Source of the DNA: Diphasiastrum complanatum
Taxonomy: Eukaryota; Streptophyta; Lycopodiopsida; Lycopodiales; Lycopodiaceae
DNA: 64,000 nucleotides
Reading direction: 5' to 3'
Assembly: GCA_029204225.1 (NCBI GenBank)
Contig: CM055104.1
Coordinates: 51,514,294-51,578,293, forward strand
The position numbers and the translations under genes are program-made. Position 1 is the stretch's first letter. Every line of letters begins with the position of its first letter. Shown here piece by piece: positions 1 to 9,545 of this stretch. The notes below the pieces were generated by a model. The model made no database searches, had not been told where the DNA came from, and was given only the letters and a program-made list of their open reading frames with translations.

Positions 1-129
1 TGCCACGTGGAAAACCACTCCTAATGTAGGTTAGGTCAATTCAAGAGAGTTGGTCATGTCTATTTGGTGATCATCCCTACTTTATAGGACCTACACCTAA
101 GTTTAAGGTGAAAATTTGACCAACTAGCT

Positions 130-598
130 ACCTACCAAGCATAAGTCTAGGTTCTAGGCTAGGGTTTCATTTTAGGGCAAAAAGGGTGAGTTAACTTCCT
201 TATTACATGCTGGAAATCCACCTAACTTCAAGAAGGAAGTCGAATTTGCTATGTATTCCAAGCTCTCATAGTGAGAAGATAGAAAATTTTTGGAGCTCAT
301 TGACAATCTCAAGCTAGTTCATTATGTACATTGAGTTTTTGTCATCCAAATGCAACCAGATCAATTTCTAATTATTTCTCAGGTTGAAGGCCATACTAAA
401 TCCTGTAGTACAAACGTGTGGGCTCATATTTCAATGTTGATCAATGTTTTGGATTGTTAATGCTTGTTGTTTGTGAAATTCCAATCTAGATCAGCTTTTT
501 GATAACTAGTTTTTAGATAGATTGTTAAGCAAGCATCCAATCACTCTTGTGGATCTTTTGTAGATCCATTTATGGTCCTAAAGTATCGTACTTTCACA
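130..598 (+). repeat. 5' LTR of Copia-type element 1
   Basis: This segment is repeated almost collinearly at 3007-3476, with scattered substitutions and small indels. It ends in CA at 598, directly before a primer binding site. The left edge is uncertain: homology starts at the CTACCAAGC near 132, and the expected TG start is not preserved here although it is in the 3' copy. No target-site duplication is clear. The divergence between the two LTRs means the insertion is not recent. Confidence 0.85.
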
Positions 599-610
599 TG
601 GTATCAGAGC
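599..610 (+). other. Primer binding site, element 1
   Basis: TGGTATCAGAGC lies immediately after the LTR end. It is the usual plant Copia primer binding site, complementary to the 3' end of initiator methionine tRNA. It fixes the inner edge of the 5' LTR and the transcription direction (+). Confidence 0.9.
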
Positions 611-1226
611 CAAGTACAAGAGCATAAGCCATTGATCTAATGCAAATCCATTTTCAGCAAGTTTTGGTGCTAAAAACTAGTATTGAGAGGGCAAGATAGA
701 ATCTTGATTTTGGTGAGGAAATTTGATCCCAAACTTAGTAGGGGTCCAAATCCATATTGTCCACGTGTGGGCACCTCTGAACCTGCATTTAATGCATGAT
801 ATTCATTTGATCCAAAGAAATTCAATTTGTGAGCTTTTGATGTAATTTTTGGTGGAAATCTTAGGATAAGCTACCAAGATTGAGTGCCATTATTAGATTT
901 GACATAGGGTCATGAAATCTAATTAATCTAGGCTGAAATTAGGTCCTCTAAATTTGTTTTACAGGTCTTGAAAGTACATCAAAAAGTGTGAGGGAGATTT
1001 AGTCCTGTTATTGTCCAAAAATAGCCAAAATTGGCAAGATTTGATTGTAAGTAGATTTCACATCATCTTATCTTCATTCCCACTTTGTGAGGGAGTGCTA
1101 GAACTGGGATTATAAGTCCATTTGTTGGATGAGAAATCAAATTTGAGTGAAACACTGCAAGTGTGAGACCTTTGTGAGTTTCAAGTCAATCAAATCTATT
1201 TCTTGTTTGTAGAAGTCACTAGTAAG

Positions 1227-1958
1227 ATGGGATCTACTGGAGCATACCTTCTAGAAGCTATTGAGAGGTTGAATTCTACAAATTATGCTATTTGGAAGGT
1301 TAGGATGGAGTCACTCTTGGTGCTCCAAGACCTTTATGAGTTCTTGATTGAAGATGAAGATGAACCTCTAGGTGCACAAGAGTTAGCTAGATACAAGAAG
1401 AGATCTAGGCTTGCACTTCATTGTGTGAAGTTGAATGTGAGCAATGATTTGTTGAGAGAAGTATCAGCATGTACTAGTGCTAAAGAGGCTTGGGAGTCTT
1501 TAAAATCAATCTATGAATCTAGTAACACTTCAAGAGTACTCATGCTTAGAAATCAGATTTTGCAAAGCATGAGGAGAAGTGAGGAGAGTGCACAGGATTA
1601 TGTACTTAGAATCAAGTCTCTAAGTAGGGAGTTGGCTTCCATTGGAGAGAAGATTCATGATGGAGAGCTTGTACAAATTGTCCTTAATGGTCTAGGAGAT
1701 GACTTTGCAAATATGGTCCAAAGTTTTGCCATCCAAGACACTTTGCCAACTATAGAGAAACTTCACAGTGTATTAGTGGCTGAAGAGTGTAGGATGCTCC
1801 ATGCAAAATCTAGGATGAGTTCCTTGTCTTTGCAAGATGGTGATGAGAATGCCAATTTCTCATTCAAGGGCAAAAAGAAGACCAATGGAAAGAAGAAGCA
1901 TCCAAAGGAGGCTAAAGAAGAGGATGATGCATCAAGCTCAAAGGACAAGTCAAAGTAG
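1227..1958 (+). CDS. Copia gag polyprotein, element 1
   Basis: This is the capsid-like gag of a Copia retrotransposon, which would package element RNA in cytoplasmic virus-like particles. The first ATG is at 1227; the open frame extends further upstream without another ATG. The N-terminal region has the plant Copia gag signature (LNSTNYAIWKVRMESLL, then LQDLYEFL), followed by the UBN2-like stretch SAKEAWESLKSIYE and a lysine-rich tail (KGKKKTNGKKK). The frame stops with TAG at 1956-1958. A zinc-knuckle sequence (CGKKGHYEYEC) is readable in another frame at 1970-2002, so a one-base indel seems to have detached the knuckle from gag. A degenerate relative lies on the - strand at 29.7-29.99 kb. 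Confidence 0.85.
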   Translation: MGSTGAYLLEAIERLNSTNYAIWKVRMESLLVLQDLYEFLIEDEDEPLGAQELARYKKRSRLALHCVKLNVSNDLLREVSACTSAKEAWESLKSIYESSNTSRVLMLRNQILQSMRRSEESAQDYVLRIKSLSRELASIGEKIHDGELVQIVLNGLGDDFANMVQSFAIQDTLPTIEKLHSVLVAEECRMLHAKSRMSSLSLQDGDENANFSFKGKKKTNGKKKHPKEAKEEDDASSSKDKSK

Positions 1959-1969
1959 AAATGCTTCTT

Positions 1970-2002
1970 TGTGGAAAGAAGGGACATTATGAATATGAAT
2001 GC
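1970..2002 (+). pseudogene. Out-of-frame gag zinc knuckle, element 1
   Basis: In a frame shifted from the gag ORF the sequence reads CGKKGHYEYEC, the distal part of a CX2CX4HX4C retroviral-type zinc knuckle. The first cysteine of the motif is still in the gag frame at 1962-1964. A single-base loss in the intervening T-rich tract, plus the TAG at 1956, would explain the split. In intact elements this domain binds the genomic RNA. Confidence 0.7.
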
Positions 2003-2088
2003 TAAAGAGGCTAAGAGCACAAGTGGAGGAGGACAAACAATGAAACCTTGCAAAGGAGGAGGAGGAGGATGAAGTAGATGTATTCTTG

Positions 2089-2970
2089 ATGGCATCTACA
2101 TCCTCACCAACAAGCAATATCAATTCAAGAGACAATTGGTGGATTGATAGTGGGGCTAGCTCCCACATGTCTTGTGAAAAGGACTTTTTCTCACCCTTAC
2201 ACTCTTTCAATGTTGCTAAGTTTGTCTTTAATGATGAAGAGTGTAGGATAGTTGGTTTTGGCACCATCTCTTTGTGTCTAGAATCCTCAAAATGCATGGA
2301 TCTAGAAAATGTCCTTTATGTACCATCAATCACCAAGAATATGCTTAGTGTTGGTCTACTCTTAGAAAGTGGTTTAAAAGTCCACTTTAAGCATGGTGTT
2401 TGCTTCATCTTGAAGAATGATGTTTGCATTGCAAAGGGATTAAAACATGGAAGATTGTTTAAGTTGGAAGCTAGTGTTGCTTTTGAAAGAATGAGCTTGG
2501 CAAAGGAGGAGATCACTCAAGAGGAGATCTTGGCAAAGTGTGACTTTCCTTGCATTGAGGAGGAGCATCAAAAGGAGGAAGATCTTGAGAATCAGCCTCA
2601 AAGCATGAGAGTTCCAAGGGAGTCCTCAATGACAGTGGCCGAGTCATCAAATTGCATGCAAATTGTCCATTCAAGTGTGCATCTTGAAAGAGTGGTGAGC
2701 ATTGGAGAGTCTACTATCTTTGAATACTTTTTGGAAAGTAGTAGTAGACATGAGGTGACTTGCTTCTTACCTTTAAGATTCATGTTGTTTATTACTTTGT
2801 ATGACAAGACAATGAAATGGGATGCTTTGAAATCTACATTTGTTGTTGATAAAACAATTTCATTGGATAACTATTTCTATAATAGTTTGAATAGAGTCAT
2901 AAAAGATGAAACATCATTTGCTTTGGAAATTTTTGTTCCACATGCTTTGTGCATGATCATTCCAATGTAA
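2089..2970 (+). CDS. Copia aspartic protease with unusual C-terminal extension, element 1
   Basis: The open frame carries a Copia aspartic protease: WWIDSGASSHMS holds the catalytic D-S-G triad, and LENVLYVPSITKNMLSVG is the conserved downstream protease segment. After the usual gag-pre-integrase junction (HGRLFKLEA) the sequence leaves the known pol order: no HHCC zinc finger, integrase core, reverse transcriptase or RNase H follows. Instead about 165 residues of unrecognised acidic sequence run to a stop 36 bp before the 3' LTR. The element is thus gag-protease only and would depend on another element for replication. The C-terminal part may be captured or diverged sequence; I do not recognise it. 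Confidence 0.75.
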   Translation: MASTSSPTSNINSRDNWWIDSGASSHMSCEKDFFSPLHSFNVAKFVFNDEECRIVGFGTISLCLESSKCMDLENVLYVPSITKNMLSVGLLLESGLKVHFKHGVCFILKNDVCIAKGLKHGRLFKLEASVAFERMSLAKEEITQEEILAKCDFPCIEEEHQKEEDLENQPQSMRVPRESSMTVAESSNCMQIVHSSVHLERVVSIGESTIFEYFLESSSRHEVTCFLPLRFMLFITLYDKTMKWDALKSTFVVDKTISLDNYFYNSLNRVIKDETSFALEIFVPHALCMIIPM

Positions 2971-3006
2971 GGACCAAAGATTATCCTATTTCAATGATAG
3001 GAATAA

Positions 3007-3476
3007 TGCTACCAAGCATAAGTCTAGGATCTAGGCTAGGGTTTCATTTTAAGGCAAGAAGGGTGAGTTAAATTTCTTAGTACAAGCTGGAAATCCACCT
3101 AACTTCAAGAAGGAAGTCGAATTTGCTATGTATTCCAAGCTCTCATAGTGAGAAGATAGAAAAATTTTGGAGCTCATTGGCAATCTCAAGCTAATTCACT
3201 ATGTACATTGAGTTTTTGTGATCCAAATGCAACCAAATTAATTTCTACTTGTTTCCTAGGTTGAAGGCCGTACTACAGCTTGTAGTACACATGTGTGGGC
3301 TCGGATTTCAATGTTGATAAATGTTTTTGATTGTTAATGCTTGTTGTTTGTCAAATTGCCAATCTAGATCAACTTTTTGATGACTAGTTTTTTGATAGAT
3401 TGTTAAGCAAGCATCCAATCACTCTTGTGGATATTTTGTAGATCCATTTATGGTCCTAAAGTACAGTACTTTCACA
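3007..3476 (+). repeat. 3' LTR of Copia-type element 1
   Basis: This is the downstream partner of 130-598. It starts TGCTACCAAGC and ends TTTCACA, with the same internal order of motifs. It follows the stop of the protease frame by only 36 bp, and no good polypurine tract is visible between them. Confidence 0.85.
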
Positions 3477-5148
3477 CCAATGACATGCATAAAGTCTAGT
3501 TAGTATGACATGCACCAATGTTCACAACGTGCATGTAGATGTTCACATAGAAGTGGACAAATATGGACTTGTTGAAACTCGAGTCACATCAAAACCATTG
3601 TCTCCTAAGTTTACATTGAGACATGCAAGACATGCAGATACTCTAATGGACACATGCATGTAGTTTTGTAGGTTCATAGTTGAGAATTTGGCATTTGGAA
3701 AAAGTAGGTAGAAGTTAGGTGCAATGTTTTGCATGCAAGCAGTTAGGTGTCAATATGGTACTAGTTTACACTTGAATAGGTGTAGGGAATGCATTGAATG
3801 CTAGTAGTACCACAAATTTTGGCTCTCCTATATATATATACATATGGTTCTCATTCATTTCTAATGAAGAATCAAGCTTTTGTAATGTCATAATGTCAAA
3901 TTTGGATCTCATTCTATGTTGCTTGAAATTGTATTCTCTCTCTAACTCAAATTTTGTGTCTTCTTCATACATGATCTTGCTTGTATACTTTCTTTTTTTG
4001 TGAGAAATTAACGTAGCTTTGATCTGTAGCATTCTAGATTGTGCTCTAGCCTCAGATCTTTTGGTAGATTGCAAGATTGCTCTACAGGTGATCTGTGTGC
4101 CACCACAAAGCATGGTAAAGATCATTCACACACTTGTTGTGGTTCCCCACACGTGTGAATTTGCTAAATTTTCAATTGGAAATAAGTGAGATAATTGAAT
4201 GCAGAAACTTCCTACATCCAATGCATGACTACGCCTATAAAAAATTGAACAAACCAGTAGTGATGGAAATCACGTTCAATCTTTGGCTACTAACTTCCGC
4301 TAGATACTAAGTGATTACGTAGCCAAACATAAAGTATTGAAGTCTTAGAAAATTTTCTCTTAGTTACAAAAGCAATACAAAGATGCATGCATTCTGACAC
4401 AAATACTAAACACAATAAGAAATAGCATTGTTTCAGAAAAACAAAATCAGATGCTAAGGAGTGTCAGAAATGGTAAACTCCTGCAACTTTGTCACAGCAC
4501 GAACGATTCACGAACGAGAACAATTCGCGACAGTCAATGTGTCTTTGACTTGAAGCACGAACAAGAATAATTTATGACAGTCAACATTTCTTTGACTTGA
4601 AGCATGAACGATTTCATGAATCAATCGCGAATAGCAAACACACCTCCAGGACTGCAAACCGCAAAAGGGATGTGAAACAAAAACTACGAAAGCAAACGGG
4701 AGATTACGAATCAGATGAAAAAAAATCTTTTGCGCTGCCAGCTGGCAGCTCAACGGGCTTCACGCCCAGTTGAAACGAGTAGCAACGACGGAGACTAACT
4801 AACTAATTGATTAGCATTAACTAGTCATGTGATTCGACGTTTAGCTATCTTGTAAACTCCACATAGTAGACATATAAGAGTAGAATGTCATTCTACCAAT
4901 GAGCGAAACACTGACAAATTCACTCTAAACTAAAACTGATAATACAATCACTCTATTTTCGTACATCTTGTCATGTGTTCTATATCATGATTGCTAGAAT
5001 AGAGTGTGTTCTGTGATGCGTAGTCGAGTGTCTGGGATCCTGTTAGGGCTTTCGCACAAAAGAAAATTCAAAAGACAGAAAATTGTTCACGATAAAGAAG
5101 ACGAAGAGGACAAACATGAATCAGTCCCACGCACACGCTCCCGCGACA
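3477..5148. other. Non-coding stretch holding LTR-like DNA upstream of element 2
   Basis: No gene is recognised. The stretch contains a TATATATATACATATG run at 3828-3844, a CACACGTGTG palindrome at 4148-4157 of the kind seen in LTRs near 40-45 kb, and a 47-bp-period duplication at about 4523-4616 around GACAGTCAA. The last several hundred bases before 5149 should be the 5' LTR of element 2, because a primer binding site follows directly; its left edge cannot be fixed, since no second LTR copy was found. Confidence 0.5.
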
Positions 5149-5160
5149 TGGTATCAGAGC
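5149..5160 (+). other. Primer binding site, element 2
   Basis: A second exact TGGTATCAGAGC, preceded by a CA dinucleotide at 5146-5147 that would be the LTR end. It indicates a separate Copia insertion running on the + strand. Confidence 0.85.
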
Positions 5161-5262
5161 CAATAGGTTGTCACTACTGATATCCCAACAGTGATTCTTT
5201 TAGACAACATAATATGGCTACAACAATCCAGACCAGAGTAGCATCAATCTCGATGGCACAAA

Positions 5263-6034
5263 TTACAGAATCTGAAAATTCAAAATCAAAACACTCCTGA
5301 AGGGCGAAAATATTTGGTCGGTGACCGAGCTCTCAGAGGTGCAGCCTCCAGAGGGAGACCCAAGGAGAGCTGAATGGATCAAAAAGGATGAGCGCGCAAT
5401 GGCGATCATTGTTTCATCCATAAATGAAGATCTATTCATGCAGATTGAAGACTGCGAAAGCAATCGTGTAGCATGGAAAATATTAAAGCAGAAGTATGAA
5501 GTGAGGATTGCAACTTCAGTCATGCACCTTCACAATCAACTGCAATCAATACGATGGGATGGCAACCAGTTGGATCAGCATGTTGAGAAGATCAGAACGA
5601 TCGTTGCTCAACTCACTGCATTAGGACAGGAGCACTAGGTCCCAGCACCATAGCAGTTGATGTACTTCATGAAATCTCTACTGACGTCCTATCAGCCACT
5701 GAGAATGCTCATACTGAGTCTACCAGATATGATATTCGACAAAGCAGTCAGCCTTGTTGCTGATGAGAGACTGATGAGATACAAAGGAGAGAGAAGCAAT
5801 GATCAAGAGAAGGCTCTCTTCATGATAGGAAAGAAGAAAAACAAAAACAAGCCAAGGTTCGAGAAGACGAAGTCCTCGAATCAACAATCTTCTTCTTGCG
5901 ATCACTACCACAAACCAGGCCATACGGCCAACAAATGCTGGTTCAATCCAGCAATACCTTGCATGCACTGCAAGAAGAAAGAGTATTCTACATACGATTG
6001 CAGATTCAACCCAAAAAGAAAAAAACAAAGCTGA
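5263..6034 (+). pseudogene. Copia gag, element 2 (broken)
   Basis: Two frames together give a UBN2-type Copia gag. 5321-5638 reads WIKKDERAMAIIVSSINEDL, then SNRVAWKILKQKYE; a stop (TAG) at 5636-5638 separates it from 5657-6034. The second part has the basic tail and two knuckle-like motifs. The first, CDHYHKPGHTANKC, should be CX2CX4HX4C, but its second cysteine is tyrosine. The second, CMHCKKKEYSTYDC, lacks the histidine. Both knuckles therefore look non-functional. Confidence 0.8.
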
Positions 6035-6137
6035 AAAGGCAAACGTTGCAGAATCATCCAAAGATGCAGAAAGAGGTGACGAAGCTTTCACGATACTCGA
6101 CAAAGCTTCGACAAGCTACTCTGAACATGACTACGAT

Positions 6138-6383
6138 GTGGTCATCAATTCAGGAGCAACATCTCACATAACCTGCAACAAGAAGATCTTGATCAACTTT
6201 CGCGAACTCGAAAACGATAGAGCGGTAATTCTAGGTGATGGAAGCAGACACGATGTCAAGGGCATTGGCTCTCTACAACTACAAACACTATCAGACCAAG
6301 CAGAGCTGCCAGGAGCACTCTATGTGCCCTCACTCAGAAAAGATCTGCCATCAGTCTCCAAGATGGCAGATCTAGGCATTTGA
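6138..6383 (+). pseudogene. Copia protease fragment, element 2, active site altered
   Basis: The frame reads VINSGATSHITCNKKI, then ILGDGSRHDVKGIGSL and PGALYVPSLRKDLPSVSKM, the standard Copia protease layout. The catalytic aspartate of the D-S-G triad is asparagine here (N-S-G), which should abolish cleavage. It continues after a stop into fragments of the gag-pre-integrase region. Confidence 0.8.
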
Positions 6384-6499
6384 GCTCAAAGGACATTGTC
6401 ACAGGTCTCAAAATATCAAGGCCCGAGGCTGAGTTCTGCGAAGCTTTTCAGAAAGACAAGCAACATCGGAATCCATTCAATCCATTGAAGAGCCAAGGA

Positions 6500-6631
6500 A
6501 GTTCTTGAGCTTTTCCACTCGGATGTGTGTGGACCGATAAAAACATATTCGCTCTCAGGTTCGAGATATTTTCTAACATTGATAGATGATTACAACCGAA
6601 TGACCACGATCTACTACTTGAAGAAGAAATA
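6500..6631 (+). pseudogene. Copia integrase core, N-terminal stub, element 2
   Basis: A short frame reads LELFHSDVCGPIKTYSLSGS followed by a YFLTLIDDYNR segment, the start of the integrase core with the first catalytic aspartate and the conserved FIDDYSR-like motif. It ends in a stop, and the rest of the integrase is missing; reverse transcriptase begins within about 10-20 bp. This is an internal deletion of roughly the C-terminal half of integrase and the RT leader. Confidence 0.7.
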
Positions 6632-7196
6632 ATGGATCTTCAAGGTGAAGACAAACCAAGATGGATCTGTCAATAAGTAAAAGGCAAGGTTGGTGGCAAA
6701 AGGATATGATGAAGAAGATGGTATTGACTATGATGAAACCTTTGCACCCGTGGCAAAGATGGTGAGTATTTGGGTCATCATTTCTCTTGCTACTCTTTAT
6801 GGATGGGATCTATGGCAATTGGACATTGCAAATGAATTTTGGAATGGTGATCTTGAGCAGGAAGTGTACATGGAGCAACCCGAGAGCTACATTTCATCTA
6901 CAAAGCCAAATCATGTGTGTCTTCTACAAAAGAGTTTGTATGGCCTTAAGCAAGCACCAAGGAGTTGGTATGCTAAGCTTAACACTTTTCTACTCTCTCA
7001 AGGCTCTGTTATGAGTGAGTATGATCATTCACTTTACTATAGGTTTGCTGGAAATGATGTTACCATCTTGCTAATCTATGTGGATGATATCATCTTGAGT
7101 GTGGAGACAATCAAGATGTGGAGGGTATCAAGAGTGCTCTTAAGAAGGAATTTGAAGTGCATAATCTTGGTCACTTGCATTGAATTTTGGGAATAG
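6632..7196 (+). pseudogene. Copia reverse transcriptase, element 2
   Basis: The frame reads KARLVAKGYDEEDGIDYDET, FAPVAKMVSIW, LDIANEFWNGDLEQEVYMEQ, LYGLKQAPRSWYAKL and the catalytic YVDDI (YVDD at 7077-7088). An in-frame stop precedes KARLVAKG, and the frame slips near 7190, where RNase H continues in another frame. The palm motifs are intact, but the gene is not translatable as one unit. Confidence 0.85.
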
Positions 7197-7560
7197 AAGC
7201 TGTTAGATCTTCTCAATCTACTTGCATTTGTCAAGAGACATATGCTAATTCTATTCTAGAAAGATTTCATATGGTAGATGCAAAATCTTGTGATATACCT
7301 ATGGAGTCCCATGTAAAGCTAACTATTAGAGGTAATGAAAGATCCTTCAAGGAGGACATTACTCTCTATAGAAAGCTAGTTGGATCACTTATCTATCTAA
7401 CCATCACAAGACCAGACCTAAGCTATTGTATTGGTAGATTGAGTCAATTCATGCAAGATCCTAGTGAGGAGCATTGGAAGCTAGGAAAATGAGTTTTGAG
7501 GTATATCATGGGAACTAGCATTCAATGCTCATAAGATATTTTTTGAAGGCACTTATAAAT
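7187..7560 (+). pseudogene. Copia RT connection/RNase H fragment, element 2
   Basis: The segment reads CICQETYANSILERFHMVDA, then the diagnostic LVGSLIYLTITRPDLSYCIG and LSQFMQDPSEEHWK. It breaks off after a stop near 7492, with VLRYIMGTS still readable. The catalytic RNase H part (STAEAEY-like motif, DILTK) is absent, so the element is cut before its 3' end and no 3' LTR was found. Confidence 0.8.
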
Positions 7561-7854
7561 ATATGCTAGCTGAATCAAGCTATCTAAGTATTAATCAAAG
7601 TGTTGTCTTAACACAATCAAAGTTCTTCTATAGCCAACATTATCACTCTCAACAAGCTAAAGTTATTACTTCAAGCCATTGTACTCACTGTTGATATTAA
7701 TCAAAGTGCAATTTTTGTCTCACTACTATATTGTTTATTATGGATGAATCATTCTTCTTGAATATTTTTTGCTGCAAATTGTTGCATTTCTGTTCCTACA
7801 CGCCTATGCTCAAAGCCTCGAGCTTCCGCTACTGGTCATTCCTATGTTTTACGA

Positions 7855-8150
7855 CAAGATGTTGTAGTGGTTTTCTCCGTTGTTTATGGCATCATTCCAC
7901 TATTTGGTTAGTCATCTCAATTTTCATCTTCCTCTAGTATTGTGTCATCCATAGCATGTTGTAAGGACACATGATCAGTTCGACATTTAAGCTCGCATCT
8001 AATCCTTTTAAATAGACCTGTTAAGAATCACATGATCATGCATCCTTATTAATTAATTTAGAATCACACTCAGATTCGAGGTATTTAAGCCATTCAATAT
8101 AATCTTGCACTCCTTCTGTCTTTCCCATTTTAATTTTACTTAAAAGTAGA
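7855..8150 (-). pseudogene. Degenerate partial duplicate of Gypsy gag (family A)
   Basis: This stretch repeats, with many substitutions, the same succession of motifs as 8206-8495: TGTTGTAGTGG, then GCATCATTCCACTATTTGG, CATCCATAGCATGTTG, TCGCATCTAATCCTTTT and TCACACTCAGAT. It is a diverged copy of the acidic linker of the neighbouring gag. No open frame survives. Confidence 0.7.
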
Positions 8151-8205
8151 AAATTTTTAATACAATCATCAACTCTGCTATTGCATTCATGGATGCAATA
8201 GTGGT

Positions 8206-8862
8206 GAATGTTGTAGTGGTTTGCCCCACTGTATATGACAGCATTCCAATATTTGGTTCATCATCAGAATCTTCATCCTCCTCTCGTATTGCATCATCCA
8301 TAGCATGTTGAGAAAATGTAATCAGTTCGGCGTTTAAACTCGCGTCTAATCCTTTTAGGTAGACATGTTAAAAACCACATGATCATGATATCATTATTAA
8401 TTAATTTGGGATCACACTCAGATCTGAGGTGTTTAACCTAATCAATATGATCTCGCACTCCTCTCTTTTCCATTTTAATCTACTTAAAAGTAGAAAAGGA
8501 ACTTCCATAAATTTTCTGGGTTTGAATCTTGTGATGAGGCCAGCTTTAACCACTTCCCAATCTCTGTGTTTCGTTTCACCTTGGTTATAAAACCAATCTT
8601 GTGCGGCTCTAGTTAAGGCCATAGGAAATAGCTTAAGTTTATCTTGTGAGAAAACTTCATCATAAATCTCACATGATTTCGAAAAGATTTTGAGAAATCT
8701 GATTGGATCAGATAACCCATTATACTTTGGGATCTCTAGACGAGGTGACCTTCTAATAATAACTGGTGGAACTTTCAATGGAGGTATAGGTGGTCCATTA
8801 GGTGGTCCATCATCTATATCAGACACCTTTGCAAATCACTAACAAGAATGAAATCGGATCTA
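8206..8862 (-). pseudogene. Gypsy-type gag, family A copy 1
   Basis: The reverse strand encodes a Retrotrans_gag-like capsid. The ORF at 8401-8826 starts MSDIDDGPPNGPP and continues LEIPKYNGLSDPIRFLKIF, LKLFPMALTRAAQDWFYNQG (the W-F core of the domain) and LITRFKPRKFMEVPF. A frameshift follows LLLS, after which the acidic linker (DDAIREEDEDSDDEPN) is readable in another frame to 8206. The whole block recurs at 25.25-25.96 kb, with a more distant relative at 36.7-37.3 kb. No knuckle, protease or pol is attached here. Confidence 0.85.
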
Positions 8863-9339
8863 GATTTTACAGTTAGTTCCTATCTTTGATCAGAATTGTA
8901 AAAACTCTATCACTCGACAGTAATCAGATTTTGTATTTTGAAAAAAGAATCTAGATCAAGCGATCGGCACTTCTAAAATAAGGATTTCTCAAACTCAATA
9001 TCAAATTGTAAAGGAGTGTTCTAGATTTTTGACAGTGGCTAGATAAAGTAGATCATAACTCAAAAGTAGTATTGAAGAAAGTTCCCTAGGTGAAGGGTGA
9101 CTCGACAAAGGTTCTTCACTGTTAAAAGAATGAGAGATGAAGCAAGAAAGAAGAGCAAAGACATCATATTTCAATTTGATAGAGGTTCCACCTACTTTAT
9201 TGAAATGAACATGTAAATGAATTACAAAGTACCATTATATATAGTGGATTTTAGGGCTTTTGCCTCAAATCCTATTGGCCAATTTCTACCTCCCTTATTA
9301 TTTGAAATTTTAAATTTGGGAGGAATCATTTTTTATTCA

Positions 9340-9545
9340 CTAACTTGACACAATTAGGCCTTGTAACATTTAATTTCCACAAAAGGCCTAAAGTTCTTTT
9401 CTTAACTTATAACTAATCAAATAACTATGTGATCATTAGGGTGGACTTACACACGCAAGGTGCCAAATCCCTCTTACTTATTAACTTCTAATAAATGAAT
9501 AATGTAATTAGAGTTACCTCGATATACGCAAACCTCCAATAGTTG
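9340..9545. repeat. Dispersed repeat R1, copy 1
   Basis: The segment with TTAACTTATAACTAATCAA, GGTGGACTTACACACG, AGGTGCCAAATCCCTC and ACCTCGATATACGCAAACC recurs in the same order and orientation at 29545-29725. It is probably part of an LTR or other retroelement end. At both sites, retroelement gag on the reverse strand lies nearby. Confidence 0.65.
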
